A stretch of DNA of 64,000 nt from Sulfurimonas sp. HSL3-7 (GTDB taxonomy: Bacteria; Campylobacterota; Campylobacteria; Campylobacterales; Sulfurimonadaceae), in NCBI RefSeq assembly GCF_039645985.1, contig NZ_CP147919.1, positions 2,604,001 to 2,668,000 of the forward strand, written 5' to 3'. Below are positions 49,754 through 58,036 of this stretch, one piece after another. Position 1 is the first letter of the stretch; each line of letters opens with the position of its first letter. A program made the position numbers and the translations under genes. The notes beneath the pieces are model-generated. The model saw only the letters and a program-made list of their open reading frames with translations. It did not search any database and was not told the DNA's origin.

Positions 49754-49918
49754 CCTACCGTTTTCGGCACAGCTGAACAGCGTCGGCTTCAACGGCGCGG
49801 ACATCAAGGCGTTTCCGTCCCCAGTTACCGGCCGAATTCAATTACTCTATGAAAACATGGTATTATTATTAAAAGGAGGTATATCTTTATAGAAATCCTA
49901 ACAAATATCGGAGACACA

Positions 49919-51202
49919 ATGCCCCAATTTGAAAATCTGCACACGATCATGCCATGGGTGGATGACGCATTCAAAACTTTCTACAACACCATGCTTAAAG
50001 ACAGTCGGCTCTCCATCTTTTTCGAGAACGAAGAACAGATCAAAGCGCTGATAGGGAAACAGAAAAGCTACTTTGTCGCTTCGCTCAAGATGTCCCGCGA
50101 GGAGATGCGTGACACCTACGTCCGCCTCGGCGAGTACCACTACCTTTTGAAGATCCCCTATATCGACTTCATCAAAGGAAGCGAAATCCTGCAGGAGCAC
50201 TTTATTATCACCTCTTATCAGGCGAATGCCTCCAAAGAGCTTATCAGCGAGATCTACGAGTATTTCAAAATGATACAGGCGTTTACCGCCAAAGGGTACC
50301 TCAACAAGATGCTCGAAGAGGACAGCCAGGACATCGATCTTTTCGGCGAGAACATCGATACGATCGACCAGACCTATCTGCCGAACAAGGTCACGCTGAA
50401 CAAGATCAACTGGCTCAAGGGGATGCTCAATGCGATCAAGAACGACGGGGACTGGAGCGAGGAGACGAAGCACTATTTCGAGATCTGGAAAAAAGAGCTC
50501 CAGTTCATCCCCGAAGACAAAAGGGTCTTCTTTCAGGAGATGGAACAGCGCATCCTCTACGACACCCAGAACCTCTTCTATTTTCTGAAAAGGCAGGAGT
50601 ACACGGAGATTTTGCCGCTCTACACCTCTTTGCTCAACATCTACAAACTTGCCCTCATCATGAACAACGCGATGACCATCGAGTACGCGAACAAGGTCAT
50701 TGACGACATGAAGCTCGACAAGCTGACCCTGCTGTTCAGAAAGGACCTGTTTGAAACGATGGTGGTCAAAGAGATGGCGCTGGTCCAGCGCGACCCGGAG
50801 TACTGTTTCAGCGTCGCCTTCATCGACCTGGACGATTTCAAGGGCATCAATGACAAATACGGCCACTTCGTCGGCGACAACGTGCTCGAGACCCTCGGCA
50901 AGATCATCCGCAAACATACGCGGATCTCAGACATGGGGTTCCGCATCGGCGGCGACGAGATCGCCATCCTTCTGAAAAATGCCAGGGTGCATGATGCCAG
51001 ACATGTCTGCGAGAAGATCAAGGACGAATTTACCGGTTACAATTTCACGGCCGAAGGGCATAAACCTTTTTACTCTTCGCTAAGCATCGGCATCAACGAG
51101 TACAACCATCAGGGGCAGAAATCGTTTGAACTCTTTTTCAAAGAGATCGACCGGAACCTCTACGCGGCAAAAGACTCCGGCAAGAACCGGATCATCGCGT
51201 AA
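49919..51202 (+). CDS. GGDEF diguanylate cyclase with an N-terminal globin-like sensor domain
   Basis: The 427-residue protein ends in a GGDEF domain (SVAFIDLDDFKGINDKYGHF, FRIGGDEIAIL, AAKDSGKNRII); the motif reads GGDEI. The first 140 residues look like a globin-coupled sensor: FYNTMLKDSRLSIFF, then RLGEYHYLLKIPYIDFIKG with a possible heme-proximal His74. It could make cyclic di-GMP in response to O2 or NO. The 60643 gene shares the same N-terminal plan and His74. Its last 25 bp and following bases recur at 52668. Confidence 0.82.
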   Translation: MPQFENLHTIMPWVDDAFKTFYNTMLKDSRLSIFFENEEQIKALIGKQKSYFVASLKMSREEMRDTYVRLGEYHYLLKIPYIDFIKGSEILQEHFIITSYQANASKELISEIYEYFKMIQAFTAKGYLNKMLEEDSQDIDLFGENIDTIDQTYLPNKVTLNKINWLKGMLNAIKNDGDWSEETKHYFEIWKKELQFIPEDKRVFFQEMEQRILYDTQNLFYFLKRQEYTEILPLYTSLLNIYKLALIMNNAMTIEYANKVIDDMKLDKLTLLFRKDLFETMVVKEMALVQRDPEYCFSVAFIDLDDFKGINDKYGHFVGDNVLETLGKIIRKHTRISDMGFRIGGDEIAILLKNARVHDARHVCEKIKDEFTGYNFTAEGHKPFYSSLSIGINEYNHQGQKSFELFFKEIDRNLYAAKDSGKNRIIA

Positions 51203-51378
51203 CAGGTCAATTGCTACAAAGCCGGGCTCTTCTGAAATTCAATACTTGTGCTTTCTATGCCTTGATACGATTTAGTGCTGCTTTATTACTCTTTCATGGT
51301 TTTTGCCGGTTAACGCCATGACCTTTTGCAAGTGAGTGTCTGCTGTAGAAAAAGCAGCCTTGTGTCATTGAATTGTGC

Positions 51379-51729
51379 CTACAGTTTAACACCGAACTTT
51401 CCGACAATAAAGATGACACTGTAATAGGCCGCAATTGTCATCGCCGTCGCAATGAACATGCTCGGATAAAACCCCATTCCCTTCCTGATCAGGAGAGGAA
51501 ACACCAAAAAGAGTGTCATAGACGGGGCTATCAGCCATACGATCTTCTCTGAAAATTGAACCGCACTGCCCGGACTCCCTGTATCGATATACATCCAGGT
51601 CATCGCAAGAATCGAGACCAGAGGGATAGCTGCCAGGAGCGCTCCCGCCAGACTGTAACGCTTGCTTATCTCAGAGATCAGCACGATCAGTATGGACGTA
51701 ATGATGAGCTTTGTAATGAAATACGCCAC
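51379..51729 (-). CDS. DUF3147 membrane protein
   Basis: The 116-residue protein has four membrane spans and the family pattern ISEISKRYSLAGALLAAIPLV and WMYIDTGSPGSAVQFSEKIVW. The function is unknown. It stands alone between convergent neighbours. Confidence 0.82.
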   Translation of the reverse strand: MAYFITKLIITSILIVLISEISKRYSLAGALLAAIPLVSILAMTWMYIDTGSPGSAVQFSEKIVWLIAPSMTLFLVFPLLIRKGMGFYPSMFIATAMTIAAYYSVIFIVGKFGVKL

Positions 51730-51854
51730 TGTCTGCTCCTTTGTCGCAATGTCATTGCTGTCATGTTTGCAATATAAAATTGCAGTGTACGGGAGTTTAG
51801 CACAGTTCCGGTGCCCATAAAACCTTCACGGCAGTGAACAACACCATTTCCCCT

Positions 51855-52508
51855 CTACTCCTGCCCGTCCTCTTCCAGCCACGTTTCCACCTCATCGACA
51901 AAAAACTCCGTGGCGCCATCAAGGACGTGGTTCGCCCCCTCGATGCCGTACTGTCTGTATTGAGGCCCGACGAGTTGCTTGCGCGTCTGCGCGTAGCCTT
52001 CGTCCTCTTTGTTCGCCCTGCCCCAGACGTCCAGAACCCTGACCCTGATCTTCGGCATGTTGTCGTTGCATGAGATCAGCGTGCTCTTGTTGCCGCGGCA
52101 CCCCACGGCGATGTAGCCCGCAACGGGCGCCTCGGGATGAGAGACCAGATAGCTGCTCGTCATCCCCGCCCCCAGCGAGTGGCCCACAAGGTAGATCGTC
52201 TTGACCCCTTTCTCCTGCAGGTACGCGACCGCCCGGTCGATCATGGCGTCAACCCGCGGCTGCTCCACTTCATAGTCTTCGTACGCTTTATGGTTTACCG
52301 GCATCTGCAAAGAGAGGGTGTGGTAGTCCAGGTCTTCGTGCAGTGAGAGCCGCAGGGGCTTGACGACCTTGAAGTCGGGGTGCATCCCCTTGCCGTGCGC
52401 CAAGATGACGCCCTTGTCGCTGCCGCCTTCGAGGTAGAGCGCTTTTTCGGGCAGGGAGATAGCCAGCAGGGAGAGAGGGAACAGAGCGGTCAGGAACAGA
52501 CGACGCAT
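51855..52508 (-). CDS. exported alpha/beta hydrolase (DUF3530-like)
   Basis: The 217-residue protein has a signal peptide (RRLFLTALFPLSLLAISLP), an early GVILAHGKGMHPD, the nucleophile motif YLVGHSLGAGMTSSYLV and a catalytic His in GANHVLDG. It is probably a periplasmic hydrolase. The substrate is unknown. ATG 52508 has AAGAAGGATTTGCT upstream. Confidence 0.83.
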   Translation of the reverse strand: MRRLFLTALFPLSLLAISLPEKALYLEGGSDKGVILAHGKGMHPDFKVVKPLRLSLHEDLDYHTLSLQMPVNHKAYEDYEVEQPRVDAMIDRAVAYLQEKGVKTIYLVGHSLGAGMTSSYLVSHPEAPVAGYIAVGCRGNKSTLISCNDNMPKIRVRVLDVWGRANKEDEGYAQTRKQLVGPQYRQYGIEGANHVLDGATEFFVDEVETWLEEDGQE

Positions 52509-52667
52509 AGCAAATCCTTCTTTTTTTGACCAGTATAATCTATGAGTATAAATTTTACGTAAAGGTTTTGTTATCTGTCGTAGTCACGCATGCGTTATAG
52601 TTAGCACCTTATACCTTTTCCTCTTTTCCTTGCTTGAAATTGAAGATTGAAGACCTGACCCCTTATT

Positions 52668-52714
52668 TCCGGCAAGAACCAAATCATCGCGTAACAGGTC
52701 AATTGCTACAAAGC
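52668..52714 (+). repeat. duplicated 3' end of the 49919 GGDEF gene
   Basis: TCCGGCAAGAACC..ATCATCGCG continuing through the stop codon into AACAGGTCAATTGCTACAAA copies 51177-51222 with two mismatches. It is not linked to any intact gene and joins directly to a nifE-like fragment. Confidence 0.85.
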
Positions 52715-52751
52715 CGAGGCCGGCTTTGGCATTCCGCACACCTTCCTCTTT

Positions 52752-52812
52752 TTTCTTGTTGGTCTTATGAGAGCAGGCGCTCGCCTTCATCTGTTGTTTG
52801 ATCTTTGCGCAA
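52752..52812 (-). pseudogene. remnant of a nifE-type 5' end
   Basis: On the minus strand the fragment reads AKIKQQMKASACSHKTNKKK, matching NifE residues 5-24 (AKIKELMNESACSHSKDKKP); about 48 of 61 bases agree with 46718-46779. It lacks a start codon and the rest of the gene. It could derive from the local nifE or from a second NifE/NifD-like gene that was lost. Confidence 0.75.
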
Positions 52813-52905
52813 TCCCCCTGTTGGACCTACGATGAGATTCGTTCTTGCATATTAAGTTAGCTTATGCAAACAAATAAAAAAATGACGCTATTAAGGAGTA
52901 AAAAC

Positions 52906-53511
52906 ATGGCATTTGAATTGATGAAACTGCCTTTCGAAGAGGCGGCACTGGAGCCTATGATCTCTGCGGAGACCATTTCATACCACTACGGAAAGCACCA
53001 TCAGGGGTATGTGAACAAACTCAACGAGTTGATTGCAGGCGGCAAATATGAAAACGCACCGCTGCTTGAGATTATTCGCAAATCCAAAGGGCCGACGTTC
53101 AATAATGCCGCGCAGGTGTTCAACCATGATTTTTACTGGTACGGCCTGACAACGGAAAAGACGTCGCCGTCCACGGTGCTGATGGATAAGATAGAGCATG
53201 ACCACGGTTCCATGGAGGACTTTAATGAGGCCTTCCTGAACGCGGCCATGAGCCTCTTCGGTTCAGGCTGGGTCTGGCTGGTCAACCAAAACGGCAGCCT
53301 CGCGATCAAAAAATATGCCAATGCAGAAACACCTGTGAAAGACGGGCTCAGACCGCTGCTGGTGTGCGATGTCTGGGAACACGCCTACTACATCGACCAG
53401 CGCAATGCACGTGCGGCGTACCTGAAGAACTGGTGGAAACTCATAAACTGGAAATTCGTTTCAGACAACTGGGAAGCCAAAGAAGACGACCCGATCATAG
53501 GCTATAACTAG
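52906..53511 (+). CDS. sodB: superoxide dismutase [Fe]
   Basis: The start is ATG 52906 (MAFELMKLPFEEAALEP) after AAGGAGTAAAAAC. The 201-residue protein has metal ligands His in HYGKHHQGYV, His in NHDFYWYGL, Asp and His in CDVWEHAYYIDQRNARAAY, and the iron-type GSGWVWLV. It removes superoxide in the cytoplasm. TTCTTGCAT upstream (about 52843-52851) resembles half of the sigma-54-like motif, but the -24 half is missing. Confidence 0.96.
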   Translation: MAFELMKLPFEEAALEPMISAETISYHYGKHHQGYVNKLNELIAGGKYENAPLLEIIRKSKGPTFNNAAQVFNHDFYWYGLTTEKTSPSTVLMDKIEHDHGSMEDFNEAFLNAAMSLFGSGWVWLVNQNGSLAIKKYANAETPVKDGLRPLLVCDVWEHAYYIDQRNARAAYLKNWWKLINWKFVSDNWEAKEDDPIIGYN

Positions 53512-53604
53512 ACGTCACCCTCCCTATAACGTAAAAGATGGCAACAGTGAGAACAGGTAAAGGGACTGTCAAGACCCCGTCAAAAACAGCCTGTCCCCAC
53601 TTAG

Positions 53605-53730
53605 CCTGATCTCTTCGGCGATAGCGCCGCAAAAAACCCCAACGACACCTTCGACACCCTCTTCGAACAAGGTAACAAAGCGCTCTGCCTTGCCAAAAAA
53701 ACTGGGAAAAACAGGGTTTTCAGTTGGTAA
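53605..53730 (+). pseudogene. C-terminal fragment of a GGDEF-domain gene
   Basis: The frame reads FDTLFEQGNKALCLAKKTGK then NRVFSW and a stop, the usual end of a GGDEF domain (ADKALYxAKxxGRNRV). Upstream the frame is closed by TAG at 53602-53604 and no start exists, so only about 40 codons remain. The 53731-53924 stretch after it holds no recognisable feature. Confidence 0.8.
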
Positions 53731-53924
53731 AAAGTTAGTAAAAGTAGAGATAAAAATTAATATTGGTAACCTGCCCTACTATTTTGAATTTTGCCTTACG
53801 TTAGTATAAGTATCACCTGACCCCTATATTGCTATATTGTTTAATAGATGTGCGAGAAGGCGAAAAATGGAAATGTCTCTTAAAATCAGTGACAAGCGAA
53901 GTAACTTATTACACCATGTTGTAT

Positions 53925-54182
53925 TTACTTACTTTTCTTTTTTGCTTGAGCTAATGCACTTCCAGCTGCAGACTTCGATTGTTTACTGGTTCTACCATCC
54001 TGAAGAACCTTTGATGCCGCGCTTGCAGCCTTTGTAGAAGTTTGTTTTTTCGGAGCTTTTGCTTGAGACAAAGCACTTGCTGCAGCAGTTTTTGACTTCG
54101 AGCCAGTGCTTTTACTCGCTAGTGTTTTAGAAGCCTTTGTTGCCGTCTTAGCACTAGTTATTTTTTTGTTTGTTGTTGCCAT
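53925..54182 (-). CDS. small Lys/Ala/Ser-rich basic protein
   Basis: The 85-residue protein is highly basic and low in complexity, like the tails of histone H1-type or DNA-binding proteins. Two related segments occur: SKTAAASALSQAKAPKKQTS and SKSAAGSALAQAKKKSK, around KAASAASKVLQDGRTSKQ. ATG 54182 follows AAGGAATAAATAAA. It is 37 nt after the DUF6527 gene and probably in the same unit. Function is unknown; it may bind nucleic acid or be a conjugation target. Confidence 0.75.
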   Translation of the reverse strand: MATTNKKITSAKTATKASKTLASKSTGSKSKTAAASALSQAKAPKKQTSTKAASAASKVLQDGRTSKQSKSAAGSALAQAKKKSK

Positions 54183-54219
54183 TTTATTTATTCCTTTCCT
54201 AACTGTAAAGTTTTATCTT

Positions 54220-54630
54220 TTAAGAAAATAAGCTTTTTATTTTTGACCAAATTTTTATTATAAATTTTGGACTATGACTTTGAAACTCTGCAAAATCTAT
54301 TTTGTTATTAAAATATTTAGCTTTATCCAACATGTCTTTACGTTTAACAGCATCTATCTGTTCGTTTGTCCACGACCCCGCCCAAAGGACTTGTCCGTTC
54401 TTAATCCAGTAGTGTGATCGGCATGGTAAACTCCAACTTCCAATTGAAGGGTTCAGTGAAACACTCTCTCCATTATAAGAGAGCGTCCAACCTGTTGGCG
54501 TAATTGATGTGACAACTTTACTACCACAACCACAAGCACAAAGATGTGACGCAGTCTTATACTCGACTGAAATATATAAGACTCCCTCTTGTAATTCGTG
54601 AGGGATAGTGGTTACAAACTTATGCTGCAT
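54220..54630 (-). CDS. DUF6527 family protein
   Basis: The 136-residue protein has the DUF6527 signature SHLCACGCGSKVVTSITPTG, VSLNPSIGSWSLPCRSHYWI and GQVLWAGSW. Cys31, Cys33, Cys35, Cys70 and His73 could bind a metal. The family is usually encoded next to ThiF/E1-like and ubiquitin-like genes, as here. It overlaps the E1-like gene by 11 nt. Its biochemical role is not established. Confidence 0.85.
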   Translation of the reverse strand: MQHKFVTTIPHELQEGVLYISVEYKTASHLCACGCGSKVVTSITPTGWTLSYNGESVSLNPSIGSWSLPCRSHYWIKNGQVLWAGSWTNEQIDAVKRKDMLDKAKYFNNKIDFAEFQSHSPKFIIKIWSKIKSLFS

Positions 54631-55795
54631 CTTCTGTCTTAATCAAACTCATTGTAGACAGTGTAAACATTGTTTGCTCAACATCTATGAGTGTCTGATA
54701 AAATCCTGCCGACTGCTTCCATGCTAAGACTGCAAGTGATGCATTAAGCGCATTTAATTCAGCAATTTGTATATTACTACTGTAGATGTCTTCTTCCGCG
54801 TTGCTATAGTTAATAGTGGCTTGGAGCCGCTTACTATTAGGCGTGACAAAAGATGTGGTACGCAACATCCCGGAAAGCTTATCCCCTTTAATACTGACAC
54901 CCATTCCAACATCAACATATTCAATATCTTTATCATCGAGATATGCAAAAATAACTTTTTTGATACTACCTTCATCCACAGCAACAAAAACAAAATCTAT
55001 TTCATCAAGCATAGGAAGATTCTCTTCATCCATAAAAACTGGATGAGTAGTAATACCTCGATGCATTTTAGAATATATTTTTTCGAGATAATCAACCTTT
55101 TTCATACCGGCATTAAGCTCTTCAATACAAGGTGCACCTGGCGCACGAAACGTATTGTGTGAAAAGAACTCATCCCCATCAAACAAATGTATTTCAGACA
55201 CTGGTGTCTTAGCAACAAAATCCAAAATATAAGACCCTGTACCACCTAAACCGATAATACCAATTTTATAAGGTTTGAGTTTATCGGCAATATGTAAGAT
55301 CGATGCACGACTTGCATTAGCGTCAGGATACTCAAACATTGAATCTTGCTCTATTTCCTGAATCACTTTATATTTTTTTGGAGTTACTGTCGGGTCTACT
55401 GATTGAGCAGGAGAAGAAATCATTGCAACATATGCTACCATCTTATGATAGTAGTCCCTGTAGTTGCCTTGCGGCTTGCTAGAGAAACTCATTTGTGATA
55501 TGATATCGCTTCCGTGATTTTCTATAGCTCTACTATGAAGAATTTCACTCATTTCTCTACCATCTTTATGGCACGGTACCTCACCGATGAAATGTGCTAC
55601 GTGATCTTGAGCATAAACTGCTTTCCCGCCAGAAAGATTTAGTTTAGATATCAAGGTTCCGATAGCAACCTCTCGTTTACTGTTTACATACGGAATATCT
55701 TCCATAACCAATACACCATTTTTTATATAAACAGTATAACCTTCGTCTCTTAGCCGTTTTAGATCCGAACTATGATCGATTTGTAAATTCAACAT
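54620..55795 (-). CDS. ThiF/E1-type adenylyltransferase with N-terminal DUF6791-like domain
   Basis: The 391-residue protein has an E1/ThiF fold from about residue 175: IGIIGLGGTGSYILDFVAK (ATP loop 182-188), HLFDGDEFFSHNTFRAPGAP with Asp206, Asp208 and Arg217, and VFVAVDEGS. Residues about 30-145 form a separate domain with HFIGEVPCHKDG (Cys75) and SFSSKPQGNYRDYYHKM, found in ThiF proteins of ubiquitin-like operons; Cys75 may act like an E2 cysteine (inference). It would activate the small protein encoded just upstream, whose gene overlaps it by 26 nt. Confidence 0.85.
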   Translation of the reverse strand: MLNLQIDHSSDLKRLRDEGYTVYIKNGVLVMEDIPYVNSKREVAIGTLISKLNLSGGKAVYAQDHVAHFIGEVPCHKDGREMSEILHSRAIENHGSDIISQMSFSSKPQGNYRDYYHKMVAYVAMISSPAQSVDPTVTPKKYKVIQEIEQDSMFEYPDANASRASILHIADKLKPYKIGIIGLGGTGSYILDFVAKTPVSEIHLFDGDEFFSHNTFRAPGAPCIEELNAGMKKVDYLEKIYSKMHRGITTHPVFMDEENLPMLDEIDFVFVAVDEGSIKKVIFAYLDDKDIEYVDVGMGVSIKGDKLSGMLRTTSFVTPNSKRLQATINYSNAEEDIYSSNIQIAELNALNASLAVLAWKQSAGFYQTLIDVEQTMFTLSTMSLIKTEDAA

Positions 55796-56045
55796 GAAAA
55801 AACATCCCCTCTTTTACTTTTACTTCATCGCCGGCTATTAAACTGCCACTTTTACCATTTTCCCCTCGCTCATAAGCTACCGTTACCATACTGTTTGATC
55901 CAACTGAAGGTATATCAGCAAGTTGAACAACGTTTTCATATGAGATTCCTTTCTCATTAAAGTCATGTTCTACACCATTAATGATGATAGAAAACTCTTT
56001 TTCCTGTCCGGGGATTGTATCCCGATTATTTTCGTGGTTACTCAA
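55770..56045 (-). CDS. multiubiquitin-type ubiquitin-like protein (single domain)
   Basis: A TTG start at 56045 is chosen because AGGAG lies 6 nt before it, and the upstream frame has no comparable site. The 91-residue protein has one beta-grasp multiubiquitin-type domain: EFSIIINGVEHDFNEKGISY, VVQLADIPS, MVTVAYERGE, and LIAGDEVKVKEGMFFHVEFT. It ends in NRS, not in GG, so the attachment end would differ from ubiquitin. It is first in the operon and is probably activated by the E1-like protein. Confidence 0.8.
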   Translation of the reverse strand: MSNHENNRDTIPGQEKEFSIIINGVEHDFNEKGISYENVVQLADIPSVGSNSMVTVAYERGENGKSGSLIAGDEVKVKEGMFFHVEFTNRS

Positions 56046-56104
56046 TCGTAACTCCTGTTTTGAATTTTGGCCAAAGTAAACTCTGGTTAGCTGTATCATA
56101 CTGC

Positions 56105-56173
56105 AAATAGAAGAAAATGTCAATATTTCTTCTATTTATAATATATTATATGATATATATATTATAAATAGAA
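56105..56173. promoter_or_regulatory. double inverted-repeat operator between the ubiquitin-like operon and its regulator
   Basis: AAATAGAAGAAA 56105-56116 is the exact reverse complement of TTTCTTCTATTT 56126-56137. TTCTATTTATAATATAT 56130-56146 is the exact reverse complement of ATATATTATAAATAGAA 56157-56173. The two share the middle arm, so the half-site AAATAGAA occurs three times in alternating orientation. It lies 60 nt before the ubiquitin-like gene and 113 nt before the WYL-type regulator gene, ideal for repression of both. Confidence 0.75.
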
Positions 56174-56286
56174 AATATATGTGCTATTATTGTATTTTAA
56201 TTGCAATATATTTAGCAAAATGTAATTAAATACTATTAAAAGAATATAAATGCTAATATTCTTCCACTTTGCAAGCAAGGATACTT

Positions 56287-57174
56287 ATGGATGAAAGAAT
56301 TAAAAAGATCTATCAAGAACTTTATAAAAGCCCTCGTTCAAAAGAATATTTTGCAGAACTCTTCGAAGTAAGTACTAAGACAATAGAAAATACGATTAGT
56401 AATTATAAAAATGACATTATTTATGATAGAAAATTAAGTGCTTATCGGTTTAAGAATTTGTTACCACAATATATTTCTTATGAATCATTTTTTAAATTAT
56501 TTCAAAACAGTATTGGAAACAATGTAATAAAAAATGACTTTATTGAAATAGGGAAATCAATCAGTTTAGATACAAGCGATGTTTTAATGATTGATACTTC
56601 GACTCTATCAGACTTAGCTCATAGAATCATTTTATGTGATATTGCAACAAATCACAATTGTATTCTTGAAATTGAATATTCTGGTAATTCTAAACCAAAA
56701 GAAATAAAATTTATCAGACCTCACACAATCATATCAACAGGCTTAACATATTATCTATATTGTTCATACGATGAAAAAAATATAAAAGATGTTGGCCAAC
56801 ATAGATCATTGGGATTTAATGGGATGGGAGCAATAACTCCCTATGAATACGTCAAAGATGATAGATTCAGGATAGAACAAACGGGTAATGCCTATGGACT
56901 TTACGAGAAAGATAGATTTGTGACATTAAAACTAATGCCATATAGTGCCAATTTTTTCAAAAGAGAAGGGCTTTTACAGAAGGAAAATTTTGATTTTGTC
57001 ATAGAAAACTCTGATGGTTCAATTCTTATAAATATGTATTACAATAGTAAACAAGAAATTATAAACCTAGTACAACAATGGATGCCTCAAATCAGTATCC
57101 AAAAAAATCTTGAATTAAAAAATGAAATTTATTCAATAATTCAATCTAATGTTGAAGCATTAATTCAAACATAA
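56287..57174 (+). CDS. WYL-domain transcriptional regulator, CapW/BrxR-like
   Basis: The start is ATG 56287 (MDERIKKIYQELYKSPRSKE) after CAAGGATACTT. The 295-residue protein has an N-terminal winged helix (YFAELFEVSTKTIENTISNY), a central WYL-like domain (EIEYSGNSKPKEIKFIRPHT, STGLTYYLYCSYDEK) and a C-terminal WCX-like domain. Such regulators control phage-defence operons. It is divergent from the ubiquitin-like operon and much richer in A+T than the flanks, as is the whole island. Confidence 0.82.
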   Translation: MDERIKKIYQELYKSPRSKEYFAELFEVSTKTIENTISNYKNDIIYDRKLSAYRFKNLLPQYISYESFFKLFQNSIGNNVIKNDFIEIGKSISLDTSDVLMIDTSTLSDLAHRIILCDIATNHNCILEIEYSGNSKPKEIKFIRPHTIISTGLTYYLYCSYDEKNIKDVGQHRSLGFNGMGAITPYEYVKDDRFRIEQTGNAYGLYEKDRFVTLKLMPYSANFFKREGLLQKENFDFVIENSDGSILINMYYNSKQEIINLVQQWMPQISIQKNLELKNEIYSIIQSNVEALIQT

Positions 57175-57203
57175 ACTTTTACCTACCTTTTACAGGCTGC
57201 TTT

Positions 57204-57312
57204 GCCATAATTCACCCACTTTCCCAATCGATGTGCCATCAGTACCTCATGGAAAATCTATCGAACAGCGAGCATCGCAGCAAAATGCAATCGCAACAGA
57301 ACAGAAGAAAGT
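57204..57312 (+). repeat. dispersed repeat R4, copy 1
   Basis: About 109 bp (GCCATAATTCACCC and on) repeated at 57928-58036, offset 724 bp. Both copies keep an open frame from ATGTGCCATCA through ATGGAAAATCTATCGAA, and most differences fall in third codon positions. A diverged piece lies at about 59236-59285. The two copies bracket the thioredoxin gene. Confidence 0.85.
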
Positions 57313-57383
57313 CCACCCTAGTGGTTGAATCTCCACTTTTCACCACACCCAAGTTCGAAGCTCACCTTCTCCTCAAACCCACC

Positions 57384-57399
57384 TCGAACCCAATATGCA
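57384..57399 (+). promoter_or_regulatory. sigma-54-like promoter of the thioredoxin gene
   Basis: TCGAACCCAATATGCA matches the nif-region core (G at 3, AC at 5-6, TGCA at 13-16), and its first six bases equal the nifN site. It lies 29 nt before the thioredoxin ATG. Position 7 is C instead of purine. Confidence 0.5.
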
Positions 57400-57428
57400 T
57401 TGCGCCAGTAAACAGACAAGGATAAAAC

Positions 57429-57803
57429 ATGGCATTAATGAAATTGACAGAAGAGAACTTTGAAAAAACCATTGCGGAGAACGAAATTATTATTATGGAT
57501 TTTTGGGCTCAGTGGTGCGGGCCCTGCAAGCAGTACGGACCCATATTTGAAAGAGTGGCGGAGAACACCCCCGGCGTTACATTTGCGAAAGTCAACACCG
57601 ATAATGAACCCGCAATAGCCTCAGAGTTTCAGATCCGTTCCATCCCGACGACCATTGTAATGAAAGAGGAGATCGTTGTGCTTGTGCAGGAGGGGGTCCT
57701 GTTCCAGGAGAGGTTGACGGAGATCGTCGAAAAGGCGAAGGCGCTCGACATGGAGATGGTCCGTAAAAAGATCGCCGAGCAGGAAGCCGCAGCCGCCCAC
57801 TAG
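57429..57803 (+). CDS. thioredoxin
   Basis: The 124-residue protein has the active site DFWAQWCGPCKQYGPIFE and cis-Pro region IRSIPTTIVM. A C-terminal tail (DMEMVRKKIAEQEAAAAH) extends beyond the standard fold by about 15 residues. ATG 57429 follows AAGGATAAAAC. The upstream sigma-54-like site and nearby cowN suggest expression with nitrogen fixation, not as the general thioredoxin. Confidence 0.92.
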   Translation: MALMKLTEENFEKTIAENEIIIMDFWAQWCGPCKQYGPIFERVAENTPGVTFAKVNTDNEPAIASEFQIRSIPTTIVMKEEIVVLVQEGVLFQERLTEIVEKAKALDMEMVRKKIAEQEAAAAH

Positions 57804-57927
57804 TTTCCGGCCTGTTAGGCGGAGACCAGCGAGCAGCCAAAATTACACCCCGGGAGTTGAATCTCCGCTTCGACTAACCCTTGGTCCTCCAAAAATTCTC
57901 GCCAACTTTTCAAATCATTGACACCCT

Positions 57928-58036
57928 GCCATAATTCACCCGCCTTCCCGACCGATGTGCCATCATTCTGTCATGGAAAATCTATCGAATAGCGCACACC
58001 GCAGCAAAATACAATCACAGCAGAACAGAAGAGACC
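57928..58036 (+). repeat. dispersed repeat R4, copy 2
   Basis: Homologous to 57204-57312. It provides the first part of the 57955 frame. GTTGAATCTCC also recurs near both copies (57328 and 57850), so the duplicated block may be larger than the core. Confidence 0.85.

Noticed and set aside
49898-50917. 339-codon frame on the minus strand over the GGDEF gene
   Set aside because: Antisense shadow; the plus strand carries the GGDEF motifs and a start site.
52836-52854. Sigma-54-like promoter before sodB (TTCTTGCAT)
   Set aside because: The -12 half matches but the -24 half (G-N-A-C) is absent at the required distance.
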